Source: Obelidium mucronatum (Eukaryota > Chytridiomycota > Chytridiomycetes > Chytridiales > Chytriomycetaceae). Taken from it: a DNA stretch of 64,000 nt. Below the pieces are notes generated by a model. That model saw only the letters and a list, made by a program, of their open reading frames with translations. It was not told the DNA's origin and searched no databases. Positions within the stretch are counted from its first letter, which is position 1. Each line of letters starts with the position of its first letter. The DNA lies in assembly GCA_025765595.1 (NCBI GenBank), contig JAIVFH010000031.1:124001-188000 (forward strand). Reading direction: 5' to 3'. Of this stretch, positions 36,234-47,652 are shown piece by piece. The translations under genes and the position numbers were made by a program.

Positions 36234-37955
36234 ATGCGCCAGAGCATCCACGCCGTCTTCCACAGCGGCAGCCTCGTCGCCGCCGCTTACGGAAACAGAT
36301 TTCTCGTCGTCGACACAGCGTGAGCAGCATCCAGATCTCGAGTCCGGATCGCCCTTGACCCCTTTGCAGTTTGAACCAGGTTGTGGCAGCCCCAGCGGAT
36401 CACCCAGCCTGCGAGAACAACAACAGTGACCGAAATGTGGAACCGCTGAAAGTCGATGCAATGCCCGAGGGCTTGATTCGCTCAATTGTCTTCCATCGGA
36501 ACAAAGAACTGATGGCCGTTGCTTCTGATTCGCGTTTTGTTCAAATCTGGAACATCAAAACTTGGACCCTTGTGCACTCCAAGATGCTCATCAAGAGACC
36601 AAATGCGCTGGCTTTCTCTGGCTCTGAAAGTGAATTGGGCGATTTGATTGTTGCAGACAAGTTTGGAGATGTCTACAGGTTCGAGAAATCCATCGCGTCC
36701 TTTTTTAGCATATTTGTCTCACACATCTATCGATCTTCAGGATTCCTCTTGGATCAGGAAACGAAAAAATTAAGCTTTTGTTGGGTCATTGCTCACTAGT
36801 CACTGATATGGTACAAATATTCCGAACCACGTTTCTTGGATATCGAAGGACACTCATAATGCGGATTTATTTCTTGCAGCTCCTCTCACATGAAAACGGG
36901 TTCTTGGTGACTTCGGACCGAGATGAAAAGATTCGTGTTTCCCTCTTCCCAGACACGTTTGAAATTGACGGCTTCTGTTTGGGTCACACTGGGTAACAAA
37001 CCTTTGTTCATACTCGACCCGCAGGCTCACATCAGCCCATTTTTAGTTTCATCACCAAAATCTGTCCAGTTCCCCATCGTCCAGCTGAAATCATTAGCGG
37101 AGGCGGAGATGGAACCCTTATTATTTGGAACCTGGGAACTCACTCTGAAGTAGAAAGGCTCTCTATCGCTGATTTTGTATGTTTTTTTAAACTCTATTTC
37201 TGTTGACAACCAAGTCCCTTTAGGCCCCAGAACTGCAACCCGCACCAACCACAGATTCATCCAAAACTCCACCCCCACCCCCAACAATCATCACAATCAA
37301 ATCTTCGCCAGCATCTTCCTCAATTGCCGTACTGTTTGAAAAGATTGCTCTCGTTACAATCCTAAGAGCGACACTGGGTACAAACAACAAGTTCGCAGTC
37401 CACCAAAACATTCAACTCCCGCGCCCTGCACTGGATATCGAATTCAACCAAAAGGGAGACTTGATTGTGGCTTACGCACCTGCTGAGACCCATTTTGAAG
37501 ATTCTTTGTTGATTGGTGTGTCAGAGTATCATAAGGAGAAGGAAGTCAAGGTAATTTGTGTTTTTGAGGTTAAAAAAATAAGCTTAATTTTTTTAATTCC
37601 CTTCTTGTTTCTCCTTTGTCAGTTTTCTGAAGTGTCTTCTACTGCTGGTGTGGCTGGAACCTTGAACCAAATCGGAACTACCGAGACGGGAGAGAAGGTG
37701 GATTATGGCGCGTACATTCAAATTCTTCGTAAATTCAATGAAGAGGAGTATCGCGAATTGAAGAAAAAGCGAAAGAACGAAGCAAATGAGGGAGACGCCG
37801 CACAAGGAGAAAGCAGCGCAAAACAACAGAAACCAAACCCTGGGGGAAAAGGAAAAGGAAAGGGAAAGCGAGGGGGCAAAAACAAGAGGAAGGATAAGGA
37901 CGGCGGTGAAGGAGAAAACAGTGCTCCAGTTGAAGAAGAAACCCAGGAGTCATAA
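36234..37955 (+). CDS. TRM82: tRNA (guanine-N7) methyltransferase non-catalytic subunit (WDR4/Trm82)
   Basis: Seven exons (36234-36319, 36370-36678, 36741-36810, 36880-36992, 37047-37176, 37224-37550, 37623-37955) give 455 aa. WD40 landmarks typical of the family are RPNALAFSGSE, DLIVADKFGDVYR, LLLGHCSLVTDM, SDRDEKIRVS, FEIDGFCLGHTGF and GGGDGTLIIWNL. The last exon encodes a Lys/Gly-rich basic tail. WDR4/Trm82 scaffolds Trm8/METTL1 to place m7G46 in tRNAs. The catalytic partner is not in this window. The stop codon is 35 bp from that of the convergent SWD1 gene. Confidence 0.9.
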
Positions 37956-37990
37956 AAAACAGACTACTTTATTATCAAGCTATATACATT

Positions 37991-40008
37991 TTAAATTCCT
38001 ACAACATCCACATATTCATCTTCTTGGGAAGCCTTCGAAATTGCAATAGACCTCTTTTGGGCATCTTCCACCTGTCAAAAACGAAAAAAAAAAAGGTAAG
38101 TGTCCTGCCAAAGAAAACTATTTTAAAAATTAAAAAACGAACTTACAATATCAAACTCGTCTTCCAGCTCAACATATTCTACATTTTCATCCAACTCTCT
38201 AAAGTCTGCAAAAAACCTTGATCAATTCCCCAAAACAGACTCCAAAGCAACCAAAAATACCTGGCGCAAATGCAGACCAGTTCTCATGAACTTTTACAGT
38301 CCATACATTGAGCACTCCAGCCGTTGAAATACTAACCAAAATAGGTAGCCTTGGATGCCACTAATCCCACGTAAAATTTTTTCACTTAAACAATGTCAAC
38401 AGCAAAAAAAAAGAGAGAAAAAATTTTCTCAGGCCCACCCCACAAACAAAACAAACTCACCGCAATATCCACCAAACTATCTTTCTGAATTTCCAACAAC
38501 TTTTCAAGTGTACAAGACTTTGTGTTCCAAATATAAATCTTATGGCTATTCTTTACAGCGGATCCTGGGGAAATTTGCAAATTATTAGTGTTTTTGCTCG
38601 ATTGACAGACAACAAAGAAAAAAGAGTACTCACCTCCAATAAAATACTTTGAATCAGGACTATACACACATTGAACCCATCGGTTTTGATCAATGGAATC
38701 AAAATATTTGAAATCAGGCTCAATCGATTGGATCTCAGTCACACTATAATCTAGCCCCAGAACAGAATTCATGTGATAACATCGAAGTGTTTTGTCTGCA
38801 GAGTTGATTGCGACGTACCTTGAAACACAAATTTAAAATAACAGACTTGAAATGGAACAAGGGGCTACTCACTTCCCATCAGAGCTAAAATGGAATCCTT
38901 TAATTGCAGGAGTCCCACTGGGTCGGAAGTGCATGAGCACCTTTTTGTTTGTTGGTTTTAAAAAAAAATAAGTAAAAAATAACAATAAAAATAAAATCCG
39001 AACCGAACGAGATGCTTCATCAACGACCGTCACAATCCCTTTTGCATTTCCCAGGAAGATAAACTTTCCAGTGGAATCAAATGACACGACAGTTGTTTGG
39101 ATGAACTCGGAGCTTTTAGTCTAAAGCAATTACTTTTTAATTTACAGTCCCTCCCATAATTGCATTGAAAAGTCGCAATTATATCTCTCAATAGATGGGG
39201 CTAGAGGACGAGAGACACACCAGATCAACATCTCCCTCATCCAAATTCACAAGGAACGCGCGATCTTCAATATAGCCGCCATGTCCACCACGTTCCTTAT
39301 TTCGCGTCAATGATATAATGTATGGGTACTGATTCAAGCAAGAGACGACAATTCTGAATCTACCAGACAAGGAGGTTTACAACCAGACCAGAGCATGATA
39401 AAAAAAAAAAAAAAAGGCGCCAAACTCGTTCACAGAAGTCTTATCAGATTCGTGCATCGATATTCTGGAATCCTTGAGATTTCCATCTTCCTCATTTATC
39501 GTATACATGGATGCCATCACGACCGGAGATCCAAATCTTAAAACACAGTCCTTGACGGATAGCGGACTCATTGGGTCAGTCAAATCCCAGAGAATACAGT
39601 TCCAGTCTTTGGACGCAGAGAGCAAGAACTGCCCGTTCCTGGACCAGCTTTTTCAAAAAAAAAAAAGGAAACACGAGAGTTTGGTTGGGTTGAATCATTC
39701 GGACATGATGGTTTTCGCCCAAACCTCAGACTCGACACGGGCGCCACGTGGCCCGCCAGATCGCGGGCAAACGACTTGCAGTCCAGATCGACAATGCGCA
39801 CCGTGCCGTCGTAGCAGCCGACCGCGAGCAGATTGAAGCGGCGCGAGTCGTTGAATTTGCACACCGCCAGCTGCCCGTCGCCGTCCAGCGCATACGCAAC
39901 GCCTTCGGGAAAGTCCGTGCGCACGTCTAGCAAACAGCCGCGGGCGTCAGCGCGGCCAGCACCAACAAGAACAACAGCAACGATACCAGATATAGCCAAG
40001 TTCGCCAT
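37991..40008 (-). CDS. SWD1: COMPASS subunit SWD1/RBBP5
   Basis: Eleven exons (40008-39987, 39926-39725, 39647-39426, 39359-39221, 39120-39004, 38940-38873, 38818-38634, 38564-38461, 38360-38261, 38205-38147, 38071-37991) give 432 aa. Landmarks are NLAISDVRTDFPEG, LLAVGCYDGTVRIVD, LAGHVAPVSSLSWS, SASKDWNCILWDL, IFLGNAKGIVTVV, NSHKIYIWN and the diagnostic hinge ENWSAFAPDFRELDENVEY. RBBP5/Swd1 is a core WD40 subunit of the Set1/MLL H3K4 methyltransferase complex. Intron 1 (39927-39986) is 60 nt and stays open in frame; if retained it would insert a hydrophobic leader after seven codons. The Ser/Glu insert around 39430-39530 is not typical of the family. Confidence 0.9.
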
Positions 40009-40075
40009 TTCTTCCGATATTTAAAAACAAATAAAAAAAAAAACCCCAAACAAATCAAAATCAATCACACGCCGT

Positions 40076-43059
40076 TCAGCTCTGAATTGGAGCAACCCCA
40101 CCCTCCTCGATTTCTTCTTCCTCTTCCTCCTCCCCTTCCTCTTTCGCCGCCTCTCCCATTACTTCATCTCGATCCTGTTGTCCATTCTCTTCTCCTTCCT
40201 CCGGCTCCGCCCCATCTTCCTCATCGTAATCATCATCAACGCGACGCATCGACACCGGAACACTGGCAACGCTGCCTGCCCCAATACCCGCGTCCGCATT
40301 AGCGTTACCATTGTTCCCAGAGACAGCCGCTGCGTTCGCCGCAGGAGTGCTCATTTCATGGTCCATAGCAGCAGCTTCGCCACCTCCTCCTTGATATGCA
40401 CCAGAACTTGCTGCATTACTTCCAACCGGTGCCAATCCTGGAGGATACCCTGTTCCTGGCGACGATCCACGCACAGGTCCTCCAACTGCAGTAGGAGAAT
40501 CCGCTGCCAGTCCTTGCCCAGATCCCCCTGTAAGTATCGATCCAACTCTAGACGCAGTTGGGCTTTTCGAACTAGGTCGCGTCCCCGGTCCTCCATGCAC
40601 TGCTGGTCCTGCAGTCTGAACACTCAGCCCCCCAGGAGATGATGGATTAGACCCATGATACTGTTGGTGGTGTTGTTGTACTTGGTAATGCTGTTGCTGG
40701 ACTGGTCCACTTCCTTGACTAGCGGCAGGAGGTGGTGGTGGATAGTTTGCTCCTGTGGGCGAAGTCGGTCGGAGTTGCGATGGCTGGAAGCTGGGCGAAC
40801 CAGATGCCCGCGGGAAATTTCCGGGAGACTTGGCCCGTGGTGCACCGTTGAACTGACCATTTTGCTGTTGAGCCTGCTGAGCCTGGGGTGGGGGTGGGGC
40901 CTGGCCCTGTGCTTGTTGTTGTGGGGGCTGTGCTGCAGCTGACTGTGGCGGAATGCCTTGTTGGTATTGTGTGTTTGTTTGCGGGTAGCCATATTGCTGC
41001 GACGGCGGCTGTTGTTGATGCACTTGAGGTTGCTGCTGCTGCTGCTGTTGCTGATGCATTGGATGTTGTTGGGACTGGGGGGGTTGAGGTAAGTGAGATG
41101 GGTATTGACTTGCTTGCGGGGAAGGAATCCCATTTCTGTTCCCAGCTGCACTCACCGACAATCTTTGATTCATCGTATGAGGAGACACAGGCGCCCGATC
41201 CGACTGATGCTGTTGCTGCGTTTGTTGAATCTGCTGTGGGTATGGCGGTTGTTGGTATTGTGGTTGAGCTTGTTGGTGAGGAGATACATGTTGCTGATTC
41301 TGTTGGTGCTGCAAATGAGGCGGAAGTGCCTGTTGTTGAGCCAAATTTCCATTCAGGTGGTTTGGATGAGGGGAGCCTCGTGATCCAACGTTTCCGGCCC
41401 CGGTCAACAAACCAGGACCTGCCCCGGCTCCGGGCTGAATAGATCTCCGACGTTCCATTTGACTTTGATACTGCTGTTGTTGAAGTTGTGACTGCTGTTG
41501 GGTTTGTTGTTGAGCCTGTTGTTGCTGTTGCGCAGTTCTGACAGAGGGAAAGAACGAAGACGATGAAACGTTCTGTGCTTTCCCAGTCGAGCCTCCAGCA
41601 ACATATGTCGATGGATCCTGTGGTACAGGGTGAATCGCAGCATCTGGGGGACCTGGAGCGGGACCTTGATTCGCTTGAAAAGCCCTCAACATATTTAATC
41701 GATGCTTAATAGCTACATGCCCTGGCTCCAATTCAACTGCTTTCGTGTATGCATCGATAGCATCAGCCGTTTGGCTATTGCACGACTCGTAAAGCTTTCC
41801 CAAGTTGCACCTATCAAACGGCCCATAAATACCACATAAAAAATATTGCCATTTAAGTGAACGCACCAAATTTCATGAATAGAAGGGTTCAAGTAAATGG
41901 CTCGACTGTATGCATCCAATGCGTCCCGATGTTGGCCAAGTTCAAAGTACAACACACCAATAGAACACCAGAAAATGGGATTTTTAGCGTCTCTCAGAAC
42001 AGCCTGTTGGTAGAAGTCATATGCTTGATTGAACTTCTGCTTCGCCATATGGCATCGCCCAAGCAAGTAATAAATCTGAGCATCATTGGCGTCAATTTCC
42101 AGAGCACGGGTAAGGAAACTAATTGCTTGGTCGTAATTTTGGTATCCAGGGGCTACCTGCATACACAACCATCCTAATTGTTGCAGGATTTTAACACTGT
42201 TTGGTGATCTGTTGAGCCCCGCTTCATATGCACTTCGAGCCGATTGATACTAATAAAAAAAAACAAAAAATATAAGCAAAGGAACGCCGGTTTCAATTGT
42301 GATTCTCACATCACGTAGAAACTCATGAACATGACCAATCTGAAACCAGACGTCACATTCAACAAGAGGCTTTGGGGGGCAAGAAAGGATATATCTGAAG
42401 CAATCCAGGGAAAGAGAGTACTTTTGCTGGTGCTTATAGATGATGCCCAGTCTGAAATAAACCTCGCTTCCTTTGTCGAATTTAGGGTCAAAACGCAGAA
42501 CCGACGCAAAGGCAGCTTCGGCATGGTCGTATGAGCCGTAACGGTCATAGAGAACGCCGATGCCGTACCACAGCTTTGGGTCTTTCGTGTTAGTCAGACA
42601 GTTGAGGGCCTGTTGGTATGTCTGGTATGCGTTCTGCAGATCGTCTGTCATCAGAAAGCAGTGGCCCAGGGCGGCCCACACGGCGCCGTTGAAGCGGTCG
42701 ATGTTGAGCAGCCGCTGGAAGTACTCGATGGCCTTTGGGTACAGCTCCTTCTGTCTGCACAGCGACGAGGCGTGGGTCAGCGCAGCCACGGAGAACGGGT
42801 TGTGTCGCAGCGCCGCGTCGAAGGCGGCCAGCGCGCGGTCCTTTTCGCCCATCGAGTCCGCGAGCACGCCTGGCGCCGCCGTCAATTATTGCGTAAATGC
42901 ACACAAACGCACCACCTCCAACTCACCGATCCGCACCCACGTGTCCTCGTTCAGCGCCTGCAGCCGCTCGCCCAGCGTCGCTCCGCCCGCGCTGCTGGCG
43001 CCGCCGCCGCCGCCCGATCCCGGTGCCCCCTGTGTTGGCGGTGCGCTCCTCGGGTCCAT
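40076..43059 (-). CDS. CYC8: CYC8/SSN6 transcriptional corepressor (TPR protein)
   Basis: Exons 43059-42927, 42869-42310, 42249-41867 and 41810-40076 give 936 aa. The first 420 residues are about ten tetratricopeptide repeats (for example AIEYFQRLLNIDRFNGAVWAAL, AEAAFASVLRFDP, AISFLTRALEIDANDAQIYYLLG), in the order seen in yeast Cyc8 and animal UTX. The last 500 are Gln/Pro/Ser-rich with several polyGln tracts and an acidic end (GEEEEEEEIEEGG). Cyc8 binds Tup1 to form a general repressor; Tup1 is not in this window. Exon 1 and the 5' part of exon 2 are GC-rich, then composition drops. The start was chosen as the ATG opening MDPRSAPP. Confidence 0.92.
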
Positions 43060-43158
43060 CGCTTTTTTACGTGTGATTTTTTTAAATGATGAAAAGGAGG
43101 AACCCTGCTGGGTCATAAAAGGGGCTTTGGGCTTGTCCCTCGGTTGCAAGTGTATTTA

Positions 43159-45405
43159 TTAACCACTGGTCCAAGTGCTGGTGCCGTAATCTGGATCAAC
43201 AGTCCACACCTGAACACGATCCGTATGCTCCGCAGGACTGCAGCCAACTGCCTCCTTCTGCGCCTGCGAGCAACACACCCATCTCCCGGCCAGTATAGTT
43301 CCACCAACAAAATATGCCGTGTGGACTGTGCATCCTGACTTTTTGGAATCGTCGTAGAATTTACCGCACCTTGCACAGGTCTTGGATTTGGCTCCCAAAA
43401 GTTCACGCTTCCCAATTTCAATTGCTTTCAACAATTTTCTCACAGTCACAGACTGATCCAGCTCCTGAATTTCATTGCTTTTCATAATATTCACACGAAG
43501 ATGCCAAGAGAGCATGTCAATATCATCCACTTGCTCGTTGCCACGCGGAAGGAACAACTCGCTCAAATCAAAAGAGGCAGTTGCGCAATCAATTGCTTGT
43601 TGCGACAAATTGGTTGTAGTCAGATTCTTTTCTGAATAAACGATGATGATGGGCTTTTTCAGATACAACGCGTACCCTAACTCAAGTTGACAATTGGGAC
43701 TTGATTGATACTTTGATGTGAGAAAAACTAGAATTGAGTAGGATCGTTCAATTCCAGCAGCCATGGCTTCATTCATGTTCCCTTGCATGTTCCCCCATAT
43801 ATCCAGCCAGCCATTGAAGTTCTTCATGTTCAGTTGTTCATAGAGCTTGCGAACGTCACCTTGAATGCCCCAATTGTAAGACATCATGAAGTCAAATTTT
43901 TTATCTGTCGGGTTCCCGTTTTCATCAAATAGCGGTGGCGCCGCTGTTAGAGTGAGTCTGGTGATGCTATAGTTTATGTTTGCCATTTTCAGCCCGTTTT
44001 CTATGGTTGGTTTTGGAGGCAGTGTTACTTCTGGTTTTTCAAATACAGCATCAACGTCAGGCTCCCAAGAAGGTCCTAGTTGCGCTTTTAACTCCCTCAG
44101 TTGCGCTTTTAACAAACGTATTTGTTTCTCTTCACGATCCTCATTCAGAACAAGCGAGAATTTATGCGCCCCGTCGGATTCAACAACAAAATCTTTACAA
44201 GGAGTGCTGTCTGGCGGCCCCAAGTTGGCATCATATGGCGAATTCCCTTGTTTGTCATCATAGATTTCAAAAAACTTTTTGCCAGCTATTGCAAGGGCCA
44301 TCCAATCGCAAATTGGCCAATATCCCTTCATACCCATGACTGGAATAAGCGCTTTGTTGCATGCTTTCGTGTATTCCATGTCCAATCTGGCGTTTTGCAG
44401 AGAATCCATTCCAGAACTCATGATCAACACGACAACATTACAATCCTGAATTTTTTCAAAATGACAAACACTGGATTCAGCATAAGATACATATTGCACA
44501 TCCTTGGATTCAAGGGCTTTCTCTATCGCCCGCAGACATTGAGGAACATCATTGGCATGCACAACAAGAAACTTTGTTCCCGATGCAGTCCCTTTTTCAA
44601 ATGATTCTATACCCTCCTTTGCATTGTTTTTCAAGACTTCGTCAATATCTCTCACGCCTTCTAGGCCAGCCACCATTTGATCGATTGCGAGCTTTCGTGT
44701 GGGAACCAACACTTCAATACGTTTCTGAATCAAAGTGCCAAAAGACTCTTGATCTTCCAAGGAAACCCAATTTCCCGCAAAACTGGCAAGAATCGCGCCA
44801 AGAGCACCGTATGGTTTATATTCCTCCTCAAACTCTCGCAAATCGTTGATTGTCACGGGATGCAAAACTGCCAGCATTGGTTTTCTTCGGTCTTTTGCGA
44901 AATGAATGAGTTCAAGACATTGGGGTGTCCGTTGGAAGGTTCGTGTTGCTATAACTATAATCAAATCACAGTTTGAAATTAATGCTGCTCGATGCGGTAG
45001 ATTCTTTGGTGCCGATGGAGTCAGTTTATGGACAATATTCCTTGTGTCTAATTTGAGGAGAGATTCTATTTCGTGAGCTGCTTTCGCGGACGAAGCAGGA
45101 TGGTAGACAATGGCAAAGTGTAAATGAACGGGTACAACGGTTTCGGAAAGCGATTGTGTTCGCTTTTGGGAAACACCATGATTCTTAGGGACCGCTTTTT
45201 TCCGGGAGAACATACTTTTCCACCAGCTGCTCGATTGTGTATCCTTCGGGTTGGCGTTTGTTGTCGTTTGCTGATCAGGTTTGCCAGGAAGTGGCGGAAG
45301 AGCCACCACCGAGGATTTCGGCGGCGAAATCGAAGATGGTTCTTGATGCTTTGGAAGTACCGTGATCGTTGTTGGAATTGCAGGTAAACTTGGTATGGAT
45401 GACAT
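43159..45405 (-). CDS. Triple TIR-like protein with a CHORD-like zinc-binding C-terminus
   Basis: A single intronless frame gives 748 aa. After a Pro/Ser-rich N-terminus come three TIR-like segments. Segment 1 (about 92-230) has HFAIVYH and RTPQCLELIHFA. Segment 2 (about 277-385) has KFLVVHAND and ARLDMEYTKA. Segment 3 (about 502-625) is the clearest, with FDFMMSYNWGIQGDVRKL, GWLDIWGNMQGN, YSILVFLTSKYQSSPNC and QLELGYAL. E575 in C-x-x-E occupies the place of the catalytic Glu of TIR NADases. A short coiled coil (about 425-445) precedes segment 3. Residues 677-727 carry eight spaced ligands (CxxCG, CxxH, W-x-CC, GC, H) like a shortened CHORD domain. TIR domains act in immune signalling and NAD cleavage, and CHORD proteins in chaperoning; a joint role here is inference. 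All neighbours except short ERH and uL23m have introns. Confidence 0.8.
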   Translation of the reverse strand: MSSIPSLPAIPTTITVLPKHQEPSSISPPKSSVVALPPLPGKPDQQTTTNANPKDTQSSSWWKSMFSRKKAVPKNHGVSQKRTQSLSETVVPVHLHFAIVYHPASSAKAAHEIESLLKLDTRNIVHKLTPSAPKNLPHRAALISNCDLIIVIATRTFQRTPQCLELIHFAKDRRKPMLAVLHPVTINDLREFEEEYKPYGALGAILASFAGNWVSLEDQESFGTLIQKRIEVLVPTRKLAIDQMVAGLEGVRDIDEVLKNNAKEGIESFEKGTASGTKFLVVHANDVPQCLRAIEKALESKDVQYVSYAESSVCHFEKIQDCNVVVLIMSSGMDSLQNARLDMEYTKACNKALIPVMGMKGYWPICDWMALAIAGKKFFEIYDDKQGNSPYDANLGPPDSTPCKDFVVESDGAHKFSLVLNEDREEKQIRLLKAQLRELKAQLGPSWEPDVDAVFEKPEVTLPPKPTIENGLKMANINYSITRLTLTAAPPLFDENGNPTDKKFDFMMSYNWGIQGDVRKLYEQLNMKNFNGWLDIWGNMQGNMNEAMAAGIERSYSILVFLTSKYQSSPNCQLELGYALYLKKPIIIVYSEKNLTTTNLSQQAIDCATASFDLSELFLPRGNEQVDDIDMLSWHLRVNIMKSNEIQELDQSVTVRKLLKAIEIGKRELLGAKSKTCARCGKFYDDSKKSGCTVHTAYFVGGTILAGRWVCCSQAQKEAVGCSPAEHTDRVQVWTVDPDYGTSTWTSG

Positions 45406-45431
45406 TCTGCTGCAATAAAAATAAATAAAGC

Positions 45432-46818
45432 ATGTCCTTCTTTGCCTCAGTTGGCCTAGGCACACGTGGAGCTCTGGCTATCGCAACAGCCTTGTCTTTG
45501 CTTTCTATTCTGTTTCGAACAACTGTCAAAGAATCGCTGGATGGTTGGAACAGACCTTTTGAGGTAAGAACAAACTCAATTCACTGACTTGCATCTAAAT
45601 GTAGAAACCCACAGGCAGTCGTTGGATACTTGGTGTCTCGTGCTTGGACATATATTACAGCTGGATTTGTTGAAACGAATCCCATTCTGGTGAGGGGGGA
45701 TTTTGAATGAGGATTTGGTCAAACGTTTGAGTGCATTCGTCTAGCTCTTATTCTGCCTTGGAGGTCTGCTTCTAGCCGGGAGATACTTTGAACGTGTTTG
45801 GGGAACAAGGTGGGTGTGCACAAGGTGACTATGTGAATCTGACATAGTAATAAGGGAACTTGCGAAGTTCATTTTTTTGGTCAACACTCTAAGCACCGTC
45901 TTGTCCACTGTGACCGTCTTTTTTGAATTCGTTGCATCCCAGCAGAATGAGGATTTGCTGTGAGCAATATCTTTTGTGTTGAAGTGATGGATTGGGGAAA
46001 TATTATTGACCAATATGGAATAGATACAAAACATACATTGGAGGAATGTTGGGTCTTTTGTCGGCGTTTTTGGTTGGATTTAAGCAAGCTATTCCCGAAC
46101 ATTCATTGAACCTCATGGGATCTGCTGTTTCTATTCGTGTGAAGGTATAATGAAACTGGAGATCGGATGTACAAAATCTAATGTGAATATAGAACCTTCC
46201 ATCCATAGCATTCGTGTCTTTTTTGGTTCTCCTCATCTTTCGAGTCGTCCATGTCGATGCATTCATGGTGTTTTATGGAATTACTGTTTCTTGGATATAC
46301 ATTCGATTCTTCAAATACCACGATGGAATCCGAGGCGACCGTAGTGAAAGTTTCTCATTTGGAAGCTTTTTTCCAGCATCAACACAGTACGTCATCCAAA
46401 AAACCTGACCGCGTTTTGTTTTAAACTGATATCAACCAGTCGAATCATCGTTCCTATTTCGAATTCAACATTCAACCTCTTGGTTTCTTTGAATCTGCTT
46501 CCAAAGTTGGCCCCTGTTACACTTCCACAGTCATCCCAAGACGTGTCAGCAGAACCTCATTTGAGATCATACAGTCCCAAGCCGTTGCCTGGAAGTGACG
46601 CTGCGGAGGCGGAACGCAGACGGGCTCTTGCTTTGAAGTCGTTGGATATGAGGTTGAAGGAAGGTAGTGGGTTGGCAGTTCCCACTGGTGGTGCCGTTGT
46701 GGCGGGAGGATCGCCGGGGCTTTCGAGAGATGCCTCGCGTCCAGCGACTCCGGCGCGATTTGGTGCCGTTGAAGCATCTCCAGTCGCCGGTGGCAAAGAA
46801 TCGGGCAGTGATGAATGA
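45432..46818 (+). CDS. TMEM115-like rhomboid-fold Golgi membrane protein
   Basis: Seven exons (45432-45563, 45615-45689, 45745-45809, 45855-45959, 46024-46144, 46193-46386, 46440-46818) give 356 aa. Hydrophobic helices are separated by family landmarks GYLVSRAWTYITAGFVETN, AGRYFERVWGTRELAKF, FFEFV, YKTYIGGMLGLLSAFLVGFKQ and DGIRGDRSESFSFGSFFP. The C-terminal 100 residues are Pro/Ala/Ser-rich and cytosolic. TMEM115 is a catalytically inactive rhomboid relative of the Golgi, linked to the COG complex and retrograde transport. No catalytic Ser-His pair is expected or seen. Its start codon lies 26 bp from that of the divergent TIR gene. Confidence 0.85.
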
Positions 46819-46833
46819 ACAAAGAGATTTATT

Positions 46834-47576
46834 TCAAAACGGAGTCGTGTCCTTTGCACAGGACTCAAATACTTGATCTATTGCTTTTCGAGCCTTCTCC
46901 AGATCATTGCAATGTGGGTTTCCGAGAAGAGATAGAATTGCTCGCCGTTTCACACAGTCCTAAAGAAAAAACTCAGTCAACATGTAGAAACAAAAACACG
47001 TACATTTATTCGCTCCTGTCCAAACTTGTGCGGAAACTTTCCACGTTTAAGTTCCAGCATGATTCTGCAGTCTCCACTCAAGAGACCCGCACGAACTTCA
47101 GAGCAAGCTTGATGAAAGCAGTTTGTAAGATCCCAATTCATTGTACACCAATCGAAGGCGTGAACCAGCTGCTCAATCATCGATTACTTATTAGATCGTA
47201 AGTGCATTCGAACTTACTTCATGCGTTAAGGTATCTTCCAAGGCTTCTTTCGAGTACATATACTCACTGCAAAGAAGAATCTAGTGGAGCAAAGGTGAGT
47301 AGTTTTGAGCCAAAATATACTATTTAACAAACCCCAAATTCTGGATGAAAGCCGCCGGCAATGTTGGGATTATCTTTGCATACTTTTACTGTAATGTTTC
47401 CTGGTTTGAATGCACATTTGTTGCTTGCAAGTCCTTCCATCAGAGTCATAATCCGGTCATCTGAGTAAGTAAATCCAAAAATGAGTGTGATTACACTATG
47501 TGAGCGAGGCTGAGTTGTTGGTGGTTAACTTGACACTAGAGATTCTGCCAACCAAGATCGTTGCGTTTCCAGCATA
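46834..47576 (-). CDS. ATP23: Mitochondrial inner membrane protease ATP23 (peptidase M76)
   Basis: Exons 47576-47531, 47460-47333, 47280-47218, 47168-47004 and 46959-46834 give 175 aa. The zinc-protease motif HELVH (residues 78-82, split by an intron after HE) is followed by AFDWC. Conserved segments are RIMTLMEGL, VKVCKDNPNIAGGFHPEFGI, VRAGLLSGDC, DCVKRRA and CAKDTTPF. Atp23 cleaves the presequence of the F0 subunit Atp6 in yeast and helps assemble ATP synthase. It acts from the intermembrane space and uses paired cysteines for import. The donor of intron 1 (GTTAAC) is the weakest junction. Its stop is 15 bp from that of the convergent TMEM115 gene. Confidence 0.9.
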
Positions 47577-47652
47577 TCTTTTTTATTGAACAGTTTTACA
47601 CGACTATCTACACATATTATGGTATTTGTTTTTCTAATGTTTTCGCCAGCTA

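Noticed and set aside
40888..41442. Hydrophobic plus-strand ORF opposite CYC8
   Set aside because: It is the antisense of Gln/Pro-rich codons, which read as Leu/Val/Trp/Gly; there is no independent support.
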